Positions 51,477 through 60,934 of a DNA stretch of 64,000 nucleotides are shown one piece after another. Numbering within the stretch: the first letter of the stretch is position 1; every line of letters begins with the position of its first letter. The stretch covers positions 124,001 to 188,000 of the forward strand of contig JACKEY010000005.1 of assembly GCA_020632755.1 (NCBI GenBank), written 5' to 3'. This stretch comes from Alphaproteobacteria bacterium (GTDB taxonomy: Bacteria > Myxococcota_A > UBA796 > UBA2385). The position numbers were made by a program, and so were the translations under genes. Under the pieces are notes generated by a model, which made no database searches, was not told the DNA's origin, and saw only the letters and a list, made by a program, of their open reading frames with translations.

Positions 51477-52522
51477 TGCGCGTCGCCCTGGACCTGCTGC
51501 ACCCCGCCCACGTGCACTTCTTCCGGCCGCTGCGCCAGGCCCTGCTTGCCCACGGGCACCAGGTGCTGGTCGCGTCGCGTCGCAAGGACTGCACGGTCGA
51601 GCTGCTCGACGGCTACGGCATCGAGCACCACGTGCTCAGCACGCAGCGCAAGGGTGTGCCCGCCCTGGCCGCCGAGCTCGCCGTGCGGTCGCTGCGCCTG
51701 CGACGGCTGCTGCGCGGCTTCCGGCCCGACGCGCTGCTGGGCATCATGGGCCCCACGGTCGCGGTCGTCGGCCGGACCCTGCCGGGCTGCCGCACGGCCG
51801 CCTTCTACGACAACGAGAGTGCCGGCGCGATCAACCGGTTCGTGCAGCGCAGCGTCGACCGCTACTGCACCCCGGAAGGCTTCGTCGGCGACGGCGGGCC
51901 CCGCCACGTCCGGTACCGCGGCTACCACGAGCTGGCCTACCTCCACCCCGCGCGGTTCACCCCGGATCGCGCCGTGGTCGAGCGCTACGGCCTGGGCGAC
52001 GAGCCCCTCTTCCTGCTGCGCTTCGTCGCCTGGGAGAGCATCCACGACATCGGCGAGGCGGGCCTCTCCCTGGACGTGAAGCGGGAGCTCGTCCGCCGCC
52101 TGTCGGCCCGCGGGCGGGTCGTCATCTCCTCGGAGTCCCCGCTGCCCGACGAGTTCGAGCCCTGGCGCCTGCGCATCGATGTGCGCGACGTGCACCACGT
52201 CCTGGCCTGCTGCGACCTGGTCGTCGGCGAGTCCAGCACGATGGCCAGCGAGGCGGCCTGCCTGGGGACCCACGCGCTGTTCGTGTCGCGGACCGGCCGG
52301 GGCATCAACGACGAACAGGAAGCCCGCTACGGCATCGTGCACACCTTCGACCACACGATGGGGGACCGCGTCCTCGAGCGGGTCGAAGCGCTGCTCTCGC
52401 TCCCCGACACGAAGCGGGATGCGAAGGAGCGACAGCGGCGGCTCCTCGACGACAACATCGACGTGACCGGCTGGATGCTGGACGCGCTGCTGGCCGGTCG
52501 GCTGCCGGGCGATCCGGGCTGA
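51476..52522 (+). CDS. DUF354 family glycosyltransferase-like protein
   Basis: A 348-residue GT-B-fold protein of the DUF354 family, related to UDP-GlcNAc 2-epimerase/MurG-like proteins. It begins MRVALDLLHPAHVHFFRPLRQALLAHGHQV, the family signature, and carries GIMGPTVAVVGRTLPG, LRFVAWESIHDIGEAGLS and GESSTMASEAACLGTHALFV. Family members occur in polysaccharide loci of archaea and bacteria; the exact reaction is not established. It is coupled to the GT-C-like gene by a one-base overlap and ends in a palindromic convergent junction. Confidence 0.85.
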   Translation: MRVALDLLHPAHVHFFRPLRQALLAHGHQVLVASRRKDCTVELLDGYGIEHHVLSTQRKGVPALAAELAVRSLRLRRLLRGFRPDALLGIMGPTVAVVGRTLPGCRTAAFYDNESAGAINRFVQRSVDRYCTPEGFVGDGGPRHVRYRGYHELAYLHPARFTPDRAVVERYGLGDEPLFLLRFVAWESIHDIGEAGLSLDVKRELVRRLSARGRVVISSESPLPDEFEPWRLRIDVRDVHHVLACCDLVVGESSTMASEAACLGTHALFVSRTGRGINDEQEARYGIVHTFDHTMGDRVLERVEALLSLPDTKRDAKERQRRLLDDNIDVTGWMLDALLAGRLPGDPG

Positions 52523-52569
52523 GCGCGAGGGGCGCCCGCCGCGACGGGTTCCCTCGACCCACGCTCAGC
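52518..52569. terminator. bidirectional hairpin including both convergent stop codons
   Basis: GCTGAGCG (52518-52525) pairs with CGCTCAGC (52562-52569), with an inner CGAGGG/CCCTCG stem. The TGA of DUF354 and that of the opposing GT4 gene lie in the two outer arms. Confidence 0.5.
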
Positions 52570-53620
52570 GCGCGAGGCGCTCCAGCCAGGGTGTCCAGAC
52601 CGCTGCGGCGGCGGCGTGGCGGTAGCCCTCGCGCACCTGCAGGGTCGCCCGGCGCATGTCCGCCAGCCGATCGGGATCGTCCAGGAGCGCGCCCATCCGG
52701 GCGGCCAGGTCGGCGGGTGCGCCCCCGGGCACGATGAACCCGTCGACGCCGTCGTGCACGTGGTCGGCGATGGTCCCGGCGGGTGTGGAGATCGGCACCA
52801 GGCCGGAACACTGGGCCTCGATGAGCGCGAAGGGCAGGCCCTCCATCTCCGAAGCCATCACGAACACGCGGCCGGTGCCGAGCAGGGGGGCCACGTCGTC
52901 GACGTAGCCGACGAACTCGACCCGCTCTGCCACGCCGAGGCGCGCGGCACGGTCGCGGAGCGCGTCCTTGAGGGGGCCGCGCCCGACGATGCGCAGGCGG
53001 GCGTGGGGGTGATCGACGGCGACCCGCGCGAAGGCGTCCAGGATCCGATCCACGCGCTTGCGCTCGATGAGCTGGCCCACGAACACGAAGTCGACCTGGC
53101 GGGGGAGATCGGTCGCGAAGCGGTCGACGTCGATGCTGTGGGGGAGCACCGCCACCCGATCGGCAGGCACCCCCGAGGCGACCACGGCCGCCTGCATCAA
53201 CGGGCCGCTGACGGTGACGAGATCGGCGCGTCGCAACGTGCGCCGGAGGGCCGGGCCGGCCGGTCCCTGCGCGTCCCGGTACCAGTCGCTTCCGATGAGC
53301 CCCATGTGCAGCCGCAGGGCGCCCAACAGCGCGGGCGGCAGGCCGAACAGGCCGTAGGGAAAGGGGTTGAAGCTGACCATGCCGCGCACGGCAGGTCGGC
53401 GGGCGAGGCGCAGCACCTGGGCCTGCATGGCGGGAAAGCGCAGCCGGCGGCTGCGGGGCACCGGCACCAGCGAGGTGCGGGGGAGGGGACCGGTGCGGGG
53501 GAGGTGCGTGCGAACCAGCCAGATGCGCTCGACGAGGGGGTGCTCGGCGAGGGGCATCAGGTGGTGGTAGACCTGGGCGTCCCCGAGGGCGACGCAGCAG
53601 ATGAGTTCCAGGGCTGGCAT
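52565..53620 (-). CDS. GT4-family glycosyltransferase
   Basis: A 351-residue GT-B glycosyltransferase. The donor domain is clear: FVFVGQLIERKRVDRILDAFARV, LRIVGRGPLKDAL, VEFVGYVDDVAPLLGTGRVFVMASEMEGLPFALIEAQCSGLVPI with the E-x7-E motif. The N-terminal acceptor domain is less conserved. No signal or membrane segment. ATG 53620 gives MPALELICCVALGD. It converges on DUF354 and is divergent from the sulfotransferase gene across 71 bp. Donor and acceptor unknown. Confidence 0.86.
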   Translation of the reverse strand: MPALELICCVALGDAQVYHHLMPLAEHPLVERIWLVRTHLPRTGPLPRTSLVPVPRSRRLRFPAMQAQVLRLARRPAVRGMVSFNPFPYGLFGLPPALLGALRLHMGLIGSDWYRDAQGPAGPALRRTLRRADLVTVSGPLMQAAVVASGVPADRVAVLPHSIDVDRFATDLPRQVDFVFVGQLIERKRVDRILDAFARVAVDHPHARLRIVGRGPLKDALRDRAARLGVAERVEFVGYVDDVAPLLGTGRVFVMASEMEGLPFALIEAQCSGLVPISTPAGTIADHVHDGVDGFIVPGGAPADLAARMGALLDDPDRLADMRRATLQVREGYRHAAAAAVWTPWLERLAR

Positions 53621-53691
53621 GGCCTGTCGCCTAACGCTGCGGGGGCGGGGGGATCGAGCCGGCGGTGGGTCCCCCGGACTACGCTGCCGCG

Positions 53692-54558
53692 ATGACCCGC
53701 TTCGACTCCACCCTGCGGCTGCGGCTGCGCGCGGCGAGCCCCGTGTCGCTGGGGAGGCTGCCGTCGCACCTGTGGTGGCGGCTCGACCTGCTCCGGCACG
53801 GCTGGCCCCTGCGGCGGCCGGCGCCCCACGCCCGCCCGGTGTTCGTGCTGGGTCACCAGAAGACCGGCTCGAGCGCGGTGGGCGCGATGCTGGCAGAGGT
53901 CTCGGGTGAAGCCGCGGCCCTGGACCTGGCAGCGGAGCTGGCGCGGCCGCTGCACCTCGAGGTCGAGGCCGGCCGGAAGTCCTTCGATGACTTCCTGCAC
54001 CACAACGCCGTCGACCTGTCGCGCCGCATCGTCAAGGACGCCTGCCTGGCGGCCCTGGCGGCGCCGCTGGCCGCGCGGTTCCCGGCCGCCCGCTTCGTGT
54101 TCGTGGTGCGAGACCCGCGCGCCACCGTGCGCTCCGTGCTCGACAGGGTGGGGCTGCCGGGGGACCGCGCCCACTACGACGAAGCCATCCTGGCCGGAGT
54201 GCCCCGGGCCTGGCGCGAGGTCCTGCTGCCGGCGGGCGCAGACGCGGGCGATGTGGTGGCGCACATCGCCGAGCGCTGGCGTCAGCAGGCGCGCGTGGCC
54301 CTGGCCGGCGACCTGCCGGTGCGGGTCATCCGCTACGAGGACTTCTGTCGCGCGCCCCGGGCCGAGACCGAGGCCGTGGCCCGCGACGTGGGCCTGCCCG
54401 TGCTCCCGGGGGACGACAGGGCGGCCCGACAGCAGTGGCAACCGGCTGGCGAGCACCGCGGGCGCTGGCCTGCCTTCCTGGGGGACGCCAACGTCGCGCG
54501 CATCGACGCCCTGTGCCGCGACGAGATGCGGGCCTTCCACTACGGGGGCCCGTCGTGA
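53692..54558 (+). CDS. PAPS-dependent sulfotransferase
   Basis: A 288-residue sulfotransferase-fold enzyme transferring sulfate from PAPS. The 5'-phosphosulfate loop is FVLGHQKTGSSAV (residues 51-63; HQKTGS replaces the usual P-[KR]-[ST]-G-[ST]) and the 3'-phosphate site is RFVFVVRDPRATVRSVLDR. The late segment RVIRYEDFCRAP is also typical. The acceptor is probably a glycan or lipid made by the surrounding glycosyltransferases. ATG 53692 is preferred over an in-frame start nine codons upstream. Its stop overlaps the GTG of the next gene (GTGA). Confidence 0.84.
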   Translation: MTRFDSTLRLRLRAASPVSLGRLPSHLWWRLDLLRHGWPLRRPAPHARPVFVLGHQKTGSSAVGAMLAEVSGEAAALDLAAELARPLHLEVEAGRKSFDDFLHHNAVDLSRRIVKDACLAALAAPLAARFPAARFVFVVRDPRATVRSVLDRVGLPGDRAHYDEAILAGVPRAWREVLLPAGADAGDVVAHIAERWRQQARVALAGDLPVRVIRYEDFCRAPRAETEAVARDVGLPVLPGDDRAARQQWQPAGEHRGRWPAFLGDANVARIDALCRDEMRAFHYGGPS

Positions 54559-55535
54559 GCGGACGCCCGGGCCTGAAGCGCGCCCTGCGCTGGGCGGCGG
54601 TGCTGCTCATGCTCGGCGCCAGCGCCGCCTTGCTGTGGCGCGGGCGCGACGAGCTGTCGGCGCTGCGCCAGGTCTCGGGCGGGGTGCTCGTGGCCCTGGT
54701 CCTCGCCCAGGTCCTGAACCTGGGCCTGACCGGGCTGCGCTTCCACTTCGTCAACGGAGCCGTCCTCGAGCGCGAGATCGCCATCGCTTCGTGGCTGCGG
54801 ATCTTCATCGTGGGGCGCTTCCTCAACGTGGTCGCGCCCCAGGCCGGCAACGTCTACCGCGCCGTGACCCTGCGCCAGGAGCTGGGCGTGCCTCCGGCGT
54901 CCTACGCCGCCGCCCTGCTGGCCGTGACGTGGCTGCTCAACCTGCAGAACCTGCTGTTCGCCATCGCCGTGCTGGCCGTGGCGCCCCCGGTCCAGATCGG
55001 ACCCTCCGCCACCGTCCTTCCGGTTGCGGGGCTCGCCGCGGCGGTGCTCGCGCTCGCGCCTCCCGCCCTCGCGGCGGCCGCCGACTGGCTGCCGATGCCG
55101 CGCCGGCTGGCGGGCACCGCCCGCACGGTGATGCGGGGCACCCTCCTCCTCGTCCGCAGCCCCAAGGCCCTGCTCGGCGCCGCCGCCGCCGGGCTGGTCG
55201 TCATGGGGGTCGTCACGGCCGCCGTCGTGCTCGCCTTCGACAGCCTGGGCGTTCAGCTCCCCCTGGGCGTGGCGGTGCTGTTCGTGGCCCTCCTGCAGCT
55301 GTCCGCGACCCTGAGCATCACGCCGGGGAACCTCGGGGTGGCCGAGCTCGGCTTCGCCGGGCTGGCCGAAGCCACCGGCCAGGACGCAGCCGTCGGCGTG
55401 CTGGCCAGCGGCATCATCCGCGCGGTGGGGCTCACGACCCTGGCGATCATGGCCCTGTCGCTGGGGGCGCTGACGGCGCTGCGGGACCCGGGAGCGGTGG
55501 ACGGCGACCCCGAGGGTGGAGCGCCGGGCGCCTAG
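54555..55535 (+). CDS. LPG-synthase-type flippase-like membrane protein (UPF0104)
   Basis: A 326-residue membrane protein with about eight helices, matching the lysylphosphatidylglycerol synthase membrane region family (UPF0104/AglD-like). Visible family features are SWLRIFIVGRFLNVVAPQAGNVYRAVTL near residue 80 and LSITPGNLGVAELGFAGLAEATG near residue 255. Members move or modify lipids; the aminoacyl-transferase half is absent here, so flipping of a lipid-linked product is more likely. GTG 54555 overlaps the sulfotransferase stop. Its last codon shares a CTAG with the stop of the opposing gene. Confidence 0.83.
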   Translation: MSGRPGLKRALRWAAVLLMLGASAALLWRGRDELSALRQVSGGVLVALVLAQVLNLGLTGLRFHFVNGAVLEREIAIASWLRIFIVGRFLNVVAPQAGNVYRAVTLRQELGVPPASYAAALLAVTWLLNLQNLLFAIAVLAVAPPVQIGPSATVLPVAGLAAAVLALAPPALAAAADWLPMPRRLAGTARTVMRGTLLLVRSPKALLGAAAAGLVVMGVVTAAVVLAFDSLGVQLPLGVAVLFVALLQLSATLSITPGNLGVAELGFAGLAEATGQDAAVGVLASGIIRAVGLTTLAIMALSLGALTALRDPGAVDGDPEGGAPGA

Positions 55536-56206
55536 ATCAGGCCCACGCCCGCCCAGCGCCGCAGTCGGTCGAGCTCGGCACGGCACAGATCCGGACGCCC
55601 GCCGTGGAACCGCCGCCAGGCTGGCAGCACCTCGTCCATGGCCCAGGCGACGCGCTGCGCCGGATCGCGGCCGTCGTCGCCGTCGAAGGCGTAGAGCGGC
55701 GCGTCGTCGGCCATGCCCAGTCGGAACCGCATCAGCGGCCGAAGGGTCGTGGCCTGCACGCCTCCGAGCAGGTCGTAGGCGGGCTGGACGATCTCCTCCT
55801 GCTCGACCCGCGCGAGCGCCACGAGGGCCCGGTCGGCGACCTGGACCGCCGCGTCCAGGTCGTCCCGAGCGAGGGCGTCGGCCTGCGCGAGCAGGTCCAT
55901 GCCGGCGGCGAGCGGACCGGTGGCCGGACGCCGGGCCCGCAGGCGCAGGAAGGCCGGCATGGTCGCTTCGTAGATGTCCAGGTTGCCCTGGGCGGTGAAC
56001 CGCTCGAAGGCGCCGTTGGCGGCTTCCATCGCCAGGTGCACGTGGCGCGCCACGAAGGCCGCCAGCCCGCCCCACTGGTGCAGCAGGGGGTCTTCCAGGT
56101 AGAGCGCGGCGTAGAGGCCGGCGATCCGCCGGGCCCGGGGGACGGGATCCCCCAGGGTGTCGCCCAGCAGGGCGCGGGCGCGGACGAGCTCGGGAGCGTC
56201 GGGCAT
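55532..56206 (-). CDS. cytosolic alpha-helical protein, unknown
   Basis: A 224-residue soluble protein I do not recognise. It is almost wholly helical, with GLYAALYLEDPLLHQWGGLAAFVARHVHLAMEAANGAF near residues 30-67, a motif rich in His and Trp, and PLYAFDGDDGRDPAQRVAWAMDEVLPAW near the end. No signal peptide or membrane helix. ATG 56206 is used. It lies 11 bp downstream of a GT-C-like gene on the same strand and ends in a 4-bp overlap with the opposing gene. Confidence 0.65.
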   Translation of the reverse strand: MPDAPELVRARALLGDTLGDPVPRARRIAGLYAALYLEDPLLHQWGGLAAFVARHVHLAMEAANGAFERFTAQGNLDIYEATMPAFLRLRARRPATGPLAAGMDLLAQADALARDDLDAAVQVADRALVALARVEQEEIVQPAYDLLGGVQATTLRPLMRFRLGMADDAPLYAFDGDDGRDPAQRVAWAMDEVLPAWRRFHGGRPDLCRAELDRLRRWAGVGLI

Positions 56207-56217
56207 GGGCGACTCGT

Positions 56218-57759
56218 TCAGGGGGTCAGGGCCGAGGAGAACCGCTCGAGGAGCGGCTGGCTGCAGTCGCCGGCGGAGGCGCGGGCCGGCGCGAGCACCG
56301 AGATGGCGTCGCCACCCTCGAACCGGGCGAGCTCGCACCACTGCGACGCGATGGCGGCGTAGCGGTGCAGCTCGTCGCCGTAGGCGGCGGGATCCTGCAG
56401 GTATCGGCCGTAGCTGCCCTCGGCGAGGACCAGCAGGTCGAAGGGGGGCTCGTCGCGGGCCAGGTCGGCGGCGGCTTCGTGGGCGGCCATGACGTAGGTC
56501 GCGGACAGGCCCAGGTCGGAGACGAAGGGTCCGTAGCCCTCGACGAGGAGGCGGGCGGAGGGAGGGACCCGGTCCGCGAGCCAGTCCCGGGAGGTGACGA
56601 GCGCGTCGGAGTGCCGCTCGGCGATGACCCGGCGGCTGGCGATGGCGCCGGCCACGCCGCTGGCCGCCAGCAGCAGGCCGACGGCCCCGAGGGCGATCTG
56701 CCTGCGCCCCAGGGCCGCCCACACGGCCTGGGCCCCGAGGGCGGCCACCACCAGGAGCGGTCCCGACAAGGGGAGCACGTTGCGGGCGAAGCGCACGGGG
56801 AACCGACCCAGGAACAACAGGCTCAGGCCGACGAAGGCCAGGATCGCCAGCACGCCACGGCGCCGCTCGCCCGCCAGGGCGGCCGGCAGCAGCAGCAGGG
56901 CGGGACCCAGGGCCATCCCCAGGGTCCGCAGGTAGAACGGCAGGGGGGCGCCCTCGGCGCCGGCGTGACCGCCGCTGTAGTGGGCGGACTCATAGGCCAG
57001 GCCCTCGAGCACACCGGCGGGATGGGTCAACAGCGTCGGGTTCCCCAGCCCGAAGACCACCCCGGTCGCCCCGAGCAGCAGGGCCAGGCCACGCACCGAG
57101 CGCACCCCGGCCAGCAGCGGGACGAGCAGCACCAGGCCCGCGGTGTACTTGCACGCCGCCGCGGCGCCGGTGCAGAGGCCGGCCACGAGCAGGTCGCCGT
57201 CCTGCCGCCCGGGCAGCGCCGCCCACACCGCACCCAGCACGAACAGGGCGGCCGGTCCGTCCGGAGCGAGGGTCGCGCCGGTGGAGGTGGCCAGGAGGCT
57301 GGCTCCGAGCACCAGCCCGACCAATGCCGCCGGCAGCAGGTGGGCGCCGGCGCGGCGCGCGGCGGCGGTGGTGAGGGCGGCGAGCGACGCGCTCACCACG
57401 AGCGCCTGCAGGCGGAACAGCAGCAGCACCCAGGGAGCGGGGGCGAAGCCCGTGCCGACCGTCGCCACGATGGGGCGGCTCGGCGGGTCGCTGGGGTCGG
57501 CCCCGCCGAGCGCCGGGGCGACGACCCGGGCCAGGCGCCACGGCCCCGCGTGCAGGTTGAAGAACAGCGCAGGGTAGCTGTACACCTGCGGGTCCAGGCT
57601 GCCGCGATCGACCATCGACAGGATGTGCGCGGCGTTGCGCACCTCGTCCGTGCGATGGCTCAGGGGCAGGTCGCCAGCCAGCCCGCCGCCCTGCAGCACG
57701 AGGGTCGCCGCGAACACCGCGGGGAGCAGCAGGCGGCGCCAGCGATCGGGCGAGGTCAT
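56218..57759 (-). CDS. ArnT/GT39-like membrane glycosyltransferase
   Basis: A 513-residue membrane protein with ten or more helices. The first loop carries HRTDEVRNAAHILSMVDRGSLDPQVYSYPALFFNLHAGPW, with the Asp-Glu pair and YPALF segment of GT-C enzymes such as ArnT and PMT. A soluble domain of about 130 residues ends the protein (SRDWLADRVPPSARLLVEGYGPFV). It would use a polyprenyl-phosphate sugar. It is 9 bp downstream of the kinase gene and 11 bp upstream of the helical unknown protein, so these three are probably one transcript. Confidence 0.82.
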   Translation of the reverse strand: MTSPDRWRRLLLPAVFAATLVLQGGGLAGDLPLSHRTDEVRNAAHILSMVDRGSLDPQVYSYPALFFNLHAGPWRLARVVAPALGGADPSDPPSRPIVATVGTGFAPAPWVLLLFRLQALVVSASLAALTTAAARRAGAHLLPAALVGLVLGASLLATSTGATLAPDGPAALFVLGAVWAALPGRQDGDLLVAGLCTGAAAACKYTAGLVLLVPLLAGVRSVRGLALLLGATGVVFGLGNPTLLTHPAGVLEGLAYESAHYSGGHAGAEGAPLPFYLRTLGMALGPALLLLPAALAGERRRGVLAILAFVGLSLLFLGRFPVRFARNVLPLSGPLLVVAALGAQAVWAALGRRQIALGAVGLLLAASGVAGAIASRRVIAERHSDALVTSRDWLADRVPPSARLLVEGYGPFVSDLGLSATYVMAAHEAAADLARDEPPFDLLVLAEGSYGRYLQDPAAYGDELHRYAAIASQWCELARFEGGDAISVLAPARASAGDCSQPLLERFSSALTP

Positions 57760-57768
57760 GGCGCGACC

Positions 57769-60700
57769 CTACTCCAGCCCACGGCGCCGCAGGCCGTGCT
57801 GCGCGGCCAGCCGTGCGGCCGAGGCCCGGGCCTCGTCTTCGTCCAGGGCCAGGGCCCGCTGTCCGAGCGCCCACCAGGCGTCCACGACCTGGCCGCGGCC
57901 CAGGGCGTCGTCCACGGCGGCCTGGAACCGGTCCGCGGCAGCGGTGGCGTCGCCCTCGGCCCGGCGCTGCCAGGCGGCGGCCACCAGCGCGCGAGGCAGC
58001 CAGCGCGGGAACCGGCGCGTGAGCTGGTCCATGCGGCGCTGCCAGCCGGCCCGGCCCTTGACGCCCGGGCGGCCCTGCGAGCGGGCCTGTCCGTCGGCGA
58101 CCAGCAGGCCGATGGCCCGGGCGTCGGTGTAGTCCATGCGCACGTGCAGGGCGCGGGCGACGCGGTCGGCGGTCAGGAGCTCCTCCTGGGCCGCCTCGAA
58201 CCGGCCTCCCTCCAGGTGCAGCTCGGCCAGGAAGCGTCGGGCCAGGGCCTCGCTGGCGTCTTCGCGGGCCGCGGCGCCCTCGGCCCAGGCCCGCGCCTGG
58301 GACAGGGCGCCCTGGGCGTCGCCTTCCTGCCAGCGGACGACGGCGTCGGTGCCGGCGGCCCAGCGCTCGGCCCGCTCGTCGCCGGTGTCGCGGACCAGCC
58401 GCAGCAGCTCCCCGTGGATGCGGGCGAGGGGACCGGCGCCCACGACGTGGATCGCACAGGCGGTGGGGAGGGTGGACGCCAGGGCCGCCTGGTAGGGGTC
58501 GCCCGCGCGGAGCAGGCGCGTGGCGGCGTCCACGCCCAGCGAGAAGGCCGCCGTGGTCTCGCCCGCGAGCAGCCGCCCCATGCCGCGGTGCAGGAGGAGC
58601 ACGGCGGCGCCGACGGGGTCGTTGTCTTCGCTCAGCCCCTCGGCGATGGCGGCGTCCAGCGCCTCGGCGTCCTGGGGGCGGCCCAGCAGCTGGCGCCACA
58701 GCACCTCGATGGCCAGGGCGCGCGGATCGTCGGGCGCCGCCGCCAGCCACAGCCGGTGCAGGCGCAGCAGGTAGGCGTTGTCGTGGGAGAAGCGCAGGTC
58801 GTAGAGCGCCTCGAGCACGCGGGCCCGGCGGGGATCGGGGGCCGGGGCCGGCAGGCGCCCGCGACGGACCTGGATCACGGCGCGCACGTCGTGCCACAGG
58901 CCGCGCAGGCCGGTCGGCACGGGCACGCCGAGCGCACGGGCGGCCCGCTCGTAGGCCTCGATCGCCCGCACGGTGTCGCCGCGGCGGAAGGACAGCTCGC
59001 CCTCGGCGTCGGCGAGGTCGGCGGGGTCGACGTCCGAGTGGGCGCGCAGCGAGGCCAGCGCGGCCTCGGCGGCGGGCACGTCGCGGGCGACCAGGGCCAT
59101 GCGGAACCGGGCCAGCAGCCGCTCGGGGGTCGCGGCGCGAGGGTCCGCCTGGAGCAGGGCCAGGGCCTCGGCGGGGGCACGGCGGGCGGCGGCCTCGACC
59201 GCGGGATCGATGACGGCGGCCAGCCGCTCGTGGTCCTGGGCCAGCAGGGCATAGCGCGCGACCAGCCAGGGCTCGCGCACCGGGTTGAGGTGGGCGGCCG
59301 CTTCCAGCCAGGTGGCGCGCCGCTCGCCGGGGGCGGCCAGCGGTCCGTCGCGGGGGACCAGGGTCTTGCCGGTCCAGCGAGCGGCGCCGGCGGCTTCCAG
59401 GTCGTGGCCCAGCCGCTCGACGACCCCGCTGGGCCGGCCGGTGGCCCTCGCGAGCGTGGGCCCGAGGGGAAGCTCCAGGATGCGCGCCTGGTGCAGCAAC
59501 CGGCGGGCTTCGGGCTCGAGCATGGCCTCTTCGTCGATGGTCAGGGCCGGCTCGGCCGCGCTGAGCGCCACCTCGGCCGCGAGCCCGTGCTCCTCGCCCG
59601 GGGGCAGGCCCGCGACCAGGTCCACGGTCCCGGCGGCGACCAGCCCGCGCAGGAAGCGGCGGCTGGCGCCGTCCACCCGATCGAAGTCCTGGACCAGCAC
59701 GAGCGTCGGGGCGGGGCAGGCCAGCAGCAGCCGGCGCAGGGACAGCTCCAGGCGCTCGGGGCGCGGGCGCTCGTACTCTTCTGGGGTGGCGGCGCCGGGG
59801 GCGTCCAGCCAGACGCGCGTGGCGGGCACCGCGGCGGCCAGGGCGTCGGCCAGGGGGCCGATCGCCTCGGCGGCCTGCAGCAGGACGGGGCCGGGCAGGC
59901 TCTCCGTCAGGTCGGCGGCCAGGCTCAGGGCGTCGGCCAGGGGCAGGTCCCGGCGCCAGCCGGCGGTGATCCAGGCGGTGGTCCCGCCCTGGCGGCGCCA
60001 GGCGCGATCGACGGCCTCGAGCAGGGGCCGGGTGGCGCGGGCGGGGCCGACGACGGCGCAGGACCGATGCGAGCGCCCGGACTCGACCACCTGGGCCACC
60101 AGCGCGGGATCGGGCACGACCGCTGGCGGCCGCGCCACCGGCAGGTCCCGGCGGCCGGCCAGGTAGCGGGTGAGCGCCAGCCAGCTGCTGCGGGCGTCGG
60201 CCAGCCGGCCGCTCAGGCCCGCGGCGACCAGGGTCTCCAGGTCGGGGTCCGGCAGGGTCGGGTGCCGTGGCACCTGGTCCGGGGGACAGCTGCGCAGGCC
60301 CTCGCGGGCGTAGGGGCGCTCGCCAGCCAGCAGCTCGTAGGTCATGACCCAGGCAGCGAAGCAGTCGGTGGCGGGGTCGGGCGGGGCGCCGCGCCACAGC
60401 CGCGGGTGCATATAGGGCGGGGTGCCGGCGTGGGTACGGTCGCTGTGCTGCAGCACGTGGGCCAGCCGGGCCCGGCCGAAGTCGACGACCCGCAGGTGCC
60501 GGTCCTGGACCAGGCAGTTCTCGGGCTTGATGTCGCCGTGCACCAGCCCCGCCCGGTGCATGGCACCCAGCGCGGCGAAGGTCTGGCGGGCCAGGTCCAG
60601 CACCTGCTCGACGGTGCGCTGCTCGCGGTACAGCAGCGCCCGGCCGTTCATGCCGTCCACGTACTCGAGCGCCAGGAAGGGCCGGTCCTCGTGCACGCCG

Positions 60701-60921
60701 GCGTCGACCAGCCGGACCAGGTTCTCGTGGGTGTTCCGCATGGCGATGCCGGCCTCGCGGCGGAACTCGTCCACACCGACGCGCGCGGGCGGGAACAGCT
60801 TGATCGCCACCTCGAGCCCGTCGCGGGTGTCGACCGCGTGGAAGACCTCGGCGGACACGCCCTCGCCCAGGGGCCGAAGCACCTGGAAGACGCTGCCGAT
60901 GCGGGTGCCTGCCTGGATCAG
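57769..60921 (-). CDS. large Ser/Thr protein kinase with ATPase-like and TPR-type C-terminal regions
   Basis: A roughly 1050-residue signalling protein. The N-terminal 270 residues are a Hanks-type kinase: G-loop LGEGVSAEVF, VAIK Lys41, HGDIKPEN (HGD rather than HRD) and VVDFGRARL. After it comes an AAA/NACHT-like region lacking a clear Walker A (AVVGPARATRPLL) and then some 500 residues of helical TPR-like repeats, as in the AfsK/PknK type of kinase-ATPase-TPR proteins. The start is set at CTG 60921: GGGGAG precedes it by 5 nt and the 13 added residues (QAGTRIGSVFQ) complete the first kinase strand, which the next GTG (60882) would cut. It begins 13 nt after the FAD oxidoreductase stop. Confidence 0.85.
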   Translation of the reverse strand: MIQAGTRIGSVFQVLRPLGEGVSAEVFHAVDTRDGLEVAIKLFPPARVGVDEFRREAGIAMRNTHENLVRLVDAGVHEDRPFLALEYVDGMNGRALLYREQRTVEQVLDLARQTFAALGAMHRAGLVHGDIKPENCLVQDRHLRVVDFGRARLAHVLQHSDRTHAGTPPYMHPRLWRGAPPDPATDCFAAWVMTYELLAGERPYAREGLRSCPPDQVPRHPTLPDPDLETLVAAGLSGRLADARSSWLALTRYLAGRRDLPVARPPAVVPDPALVAQVVESGRSHRSCAVVGPARATRPLLEAVDRAWRRQGGTTAWITAGWRRDLPLADALSLAADLTESLPGPVLLQAAEAIGPLADALAAAVPATRVWLDAPGAATPEEYERPRPERLELSLRRLLLACPAPTLVLVQDFDRVDGASRRFLRGLVAAGTVDLVAGLPPGEEHGLAAEVALSAAEPALTIDEEAMLEPEARRLLHQARILELPLGPTLARATGRPSGVVERLGHDLEAAGAARWTGKTLVPRDGPLAAPGERRATWLEAAAHLNPVREPWLVARYALLAQDHERLAAVIDPAVEAAARRAPAEALALLQADPRAATPERLLARFRMALVARDVPAAEAALASLRAHSDVDPADLADAEGELSFRRGDTVRAIEAYERAARALGVPVPTGLRGLWHDVRAVIQVRRGRLPAPAPDPRRARVLEALYDLRFSHDNAYLLRLHRLWLAAAPDDPRALAIEVLWRQLLGRPQDAEALDAAIAEGLSEDNDPVGAAVLLLHRGMGRLLAGETTAAFSLGVDAATRLLRAGDPYQAALASTLPTACAIHVVGAGPLARIHGELLRLVRDTGDERAERWAAGTDAVVRWQEGDAQGALSQARAWAEGAAAREDASEALARRFLAELHLEGGRFEAAQEELLTADRVARALHVRMDYTDARAIGLLVADGQARSQGRPGVKGRAGWQRRMDQLTRRFPRWLPRALVAAAWQRRAEGDATAAADRFQAAVDDALGRGQVVDAWWALGQRALALDEDEARASAARLAAQHGLRRRGLE

Positions 60922-60934
60922 GGCCGCTCCCCGG

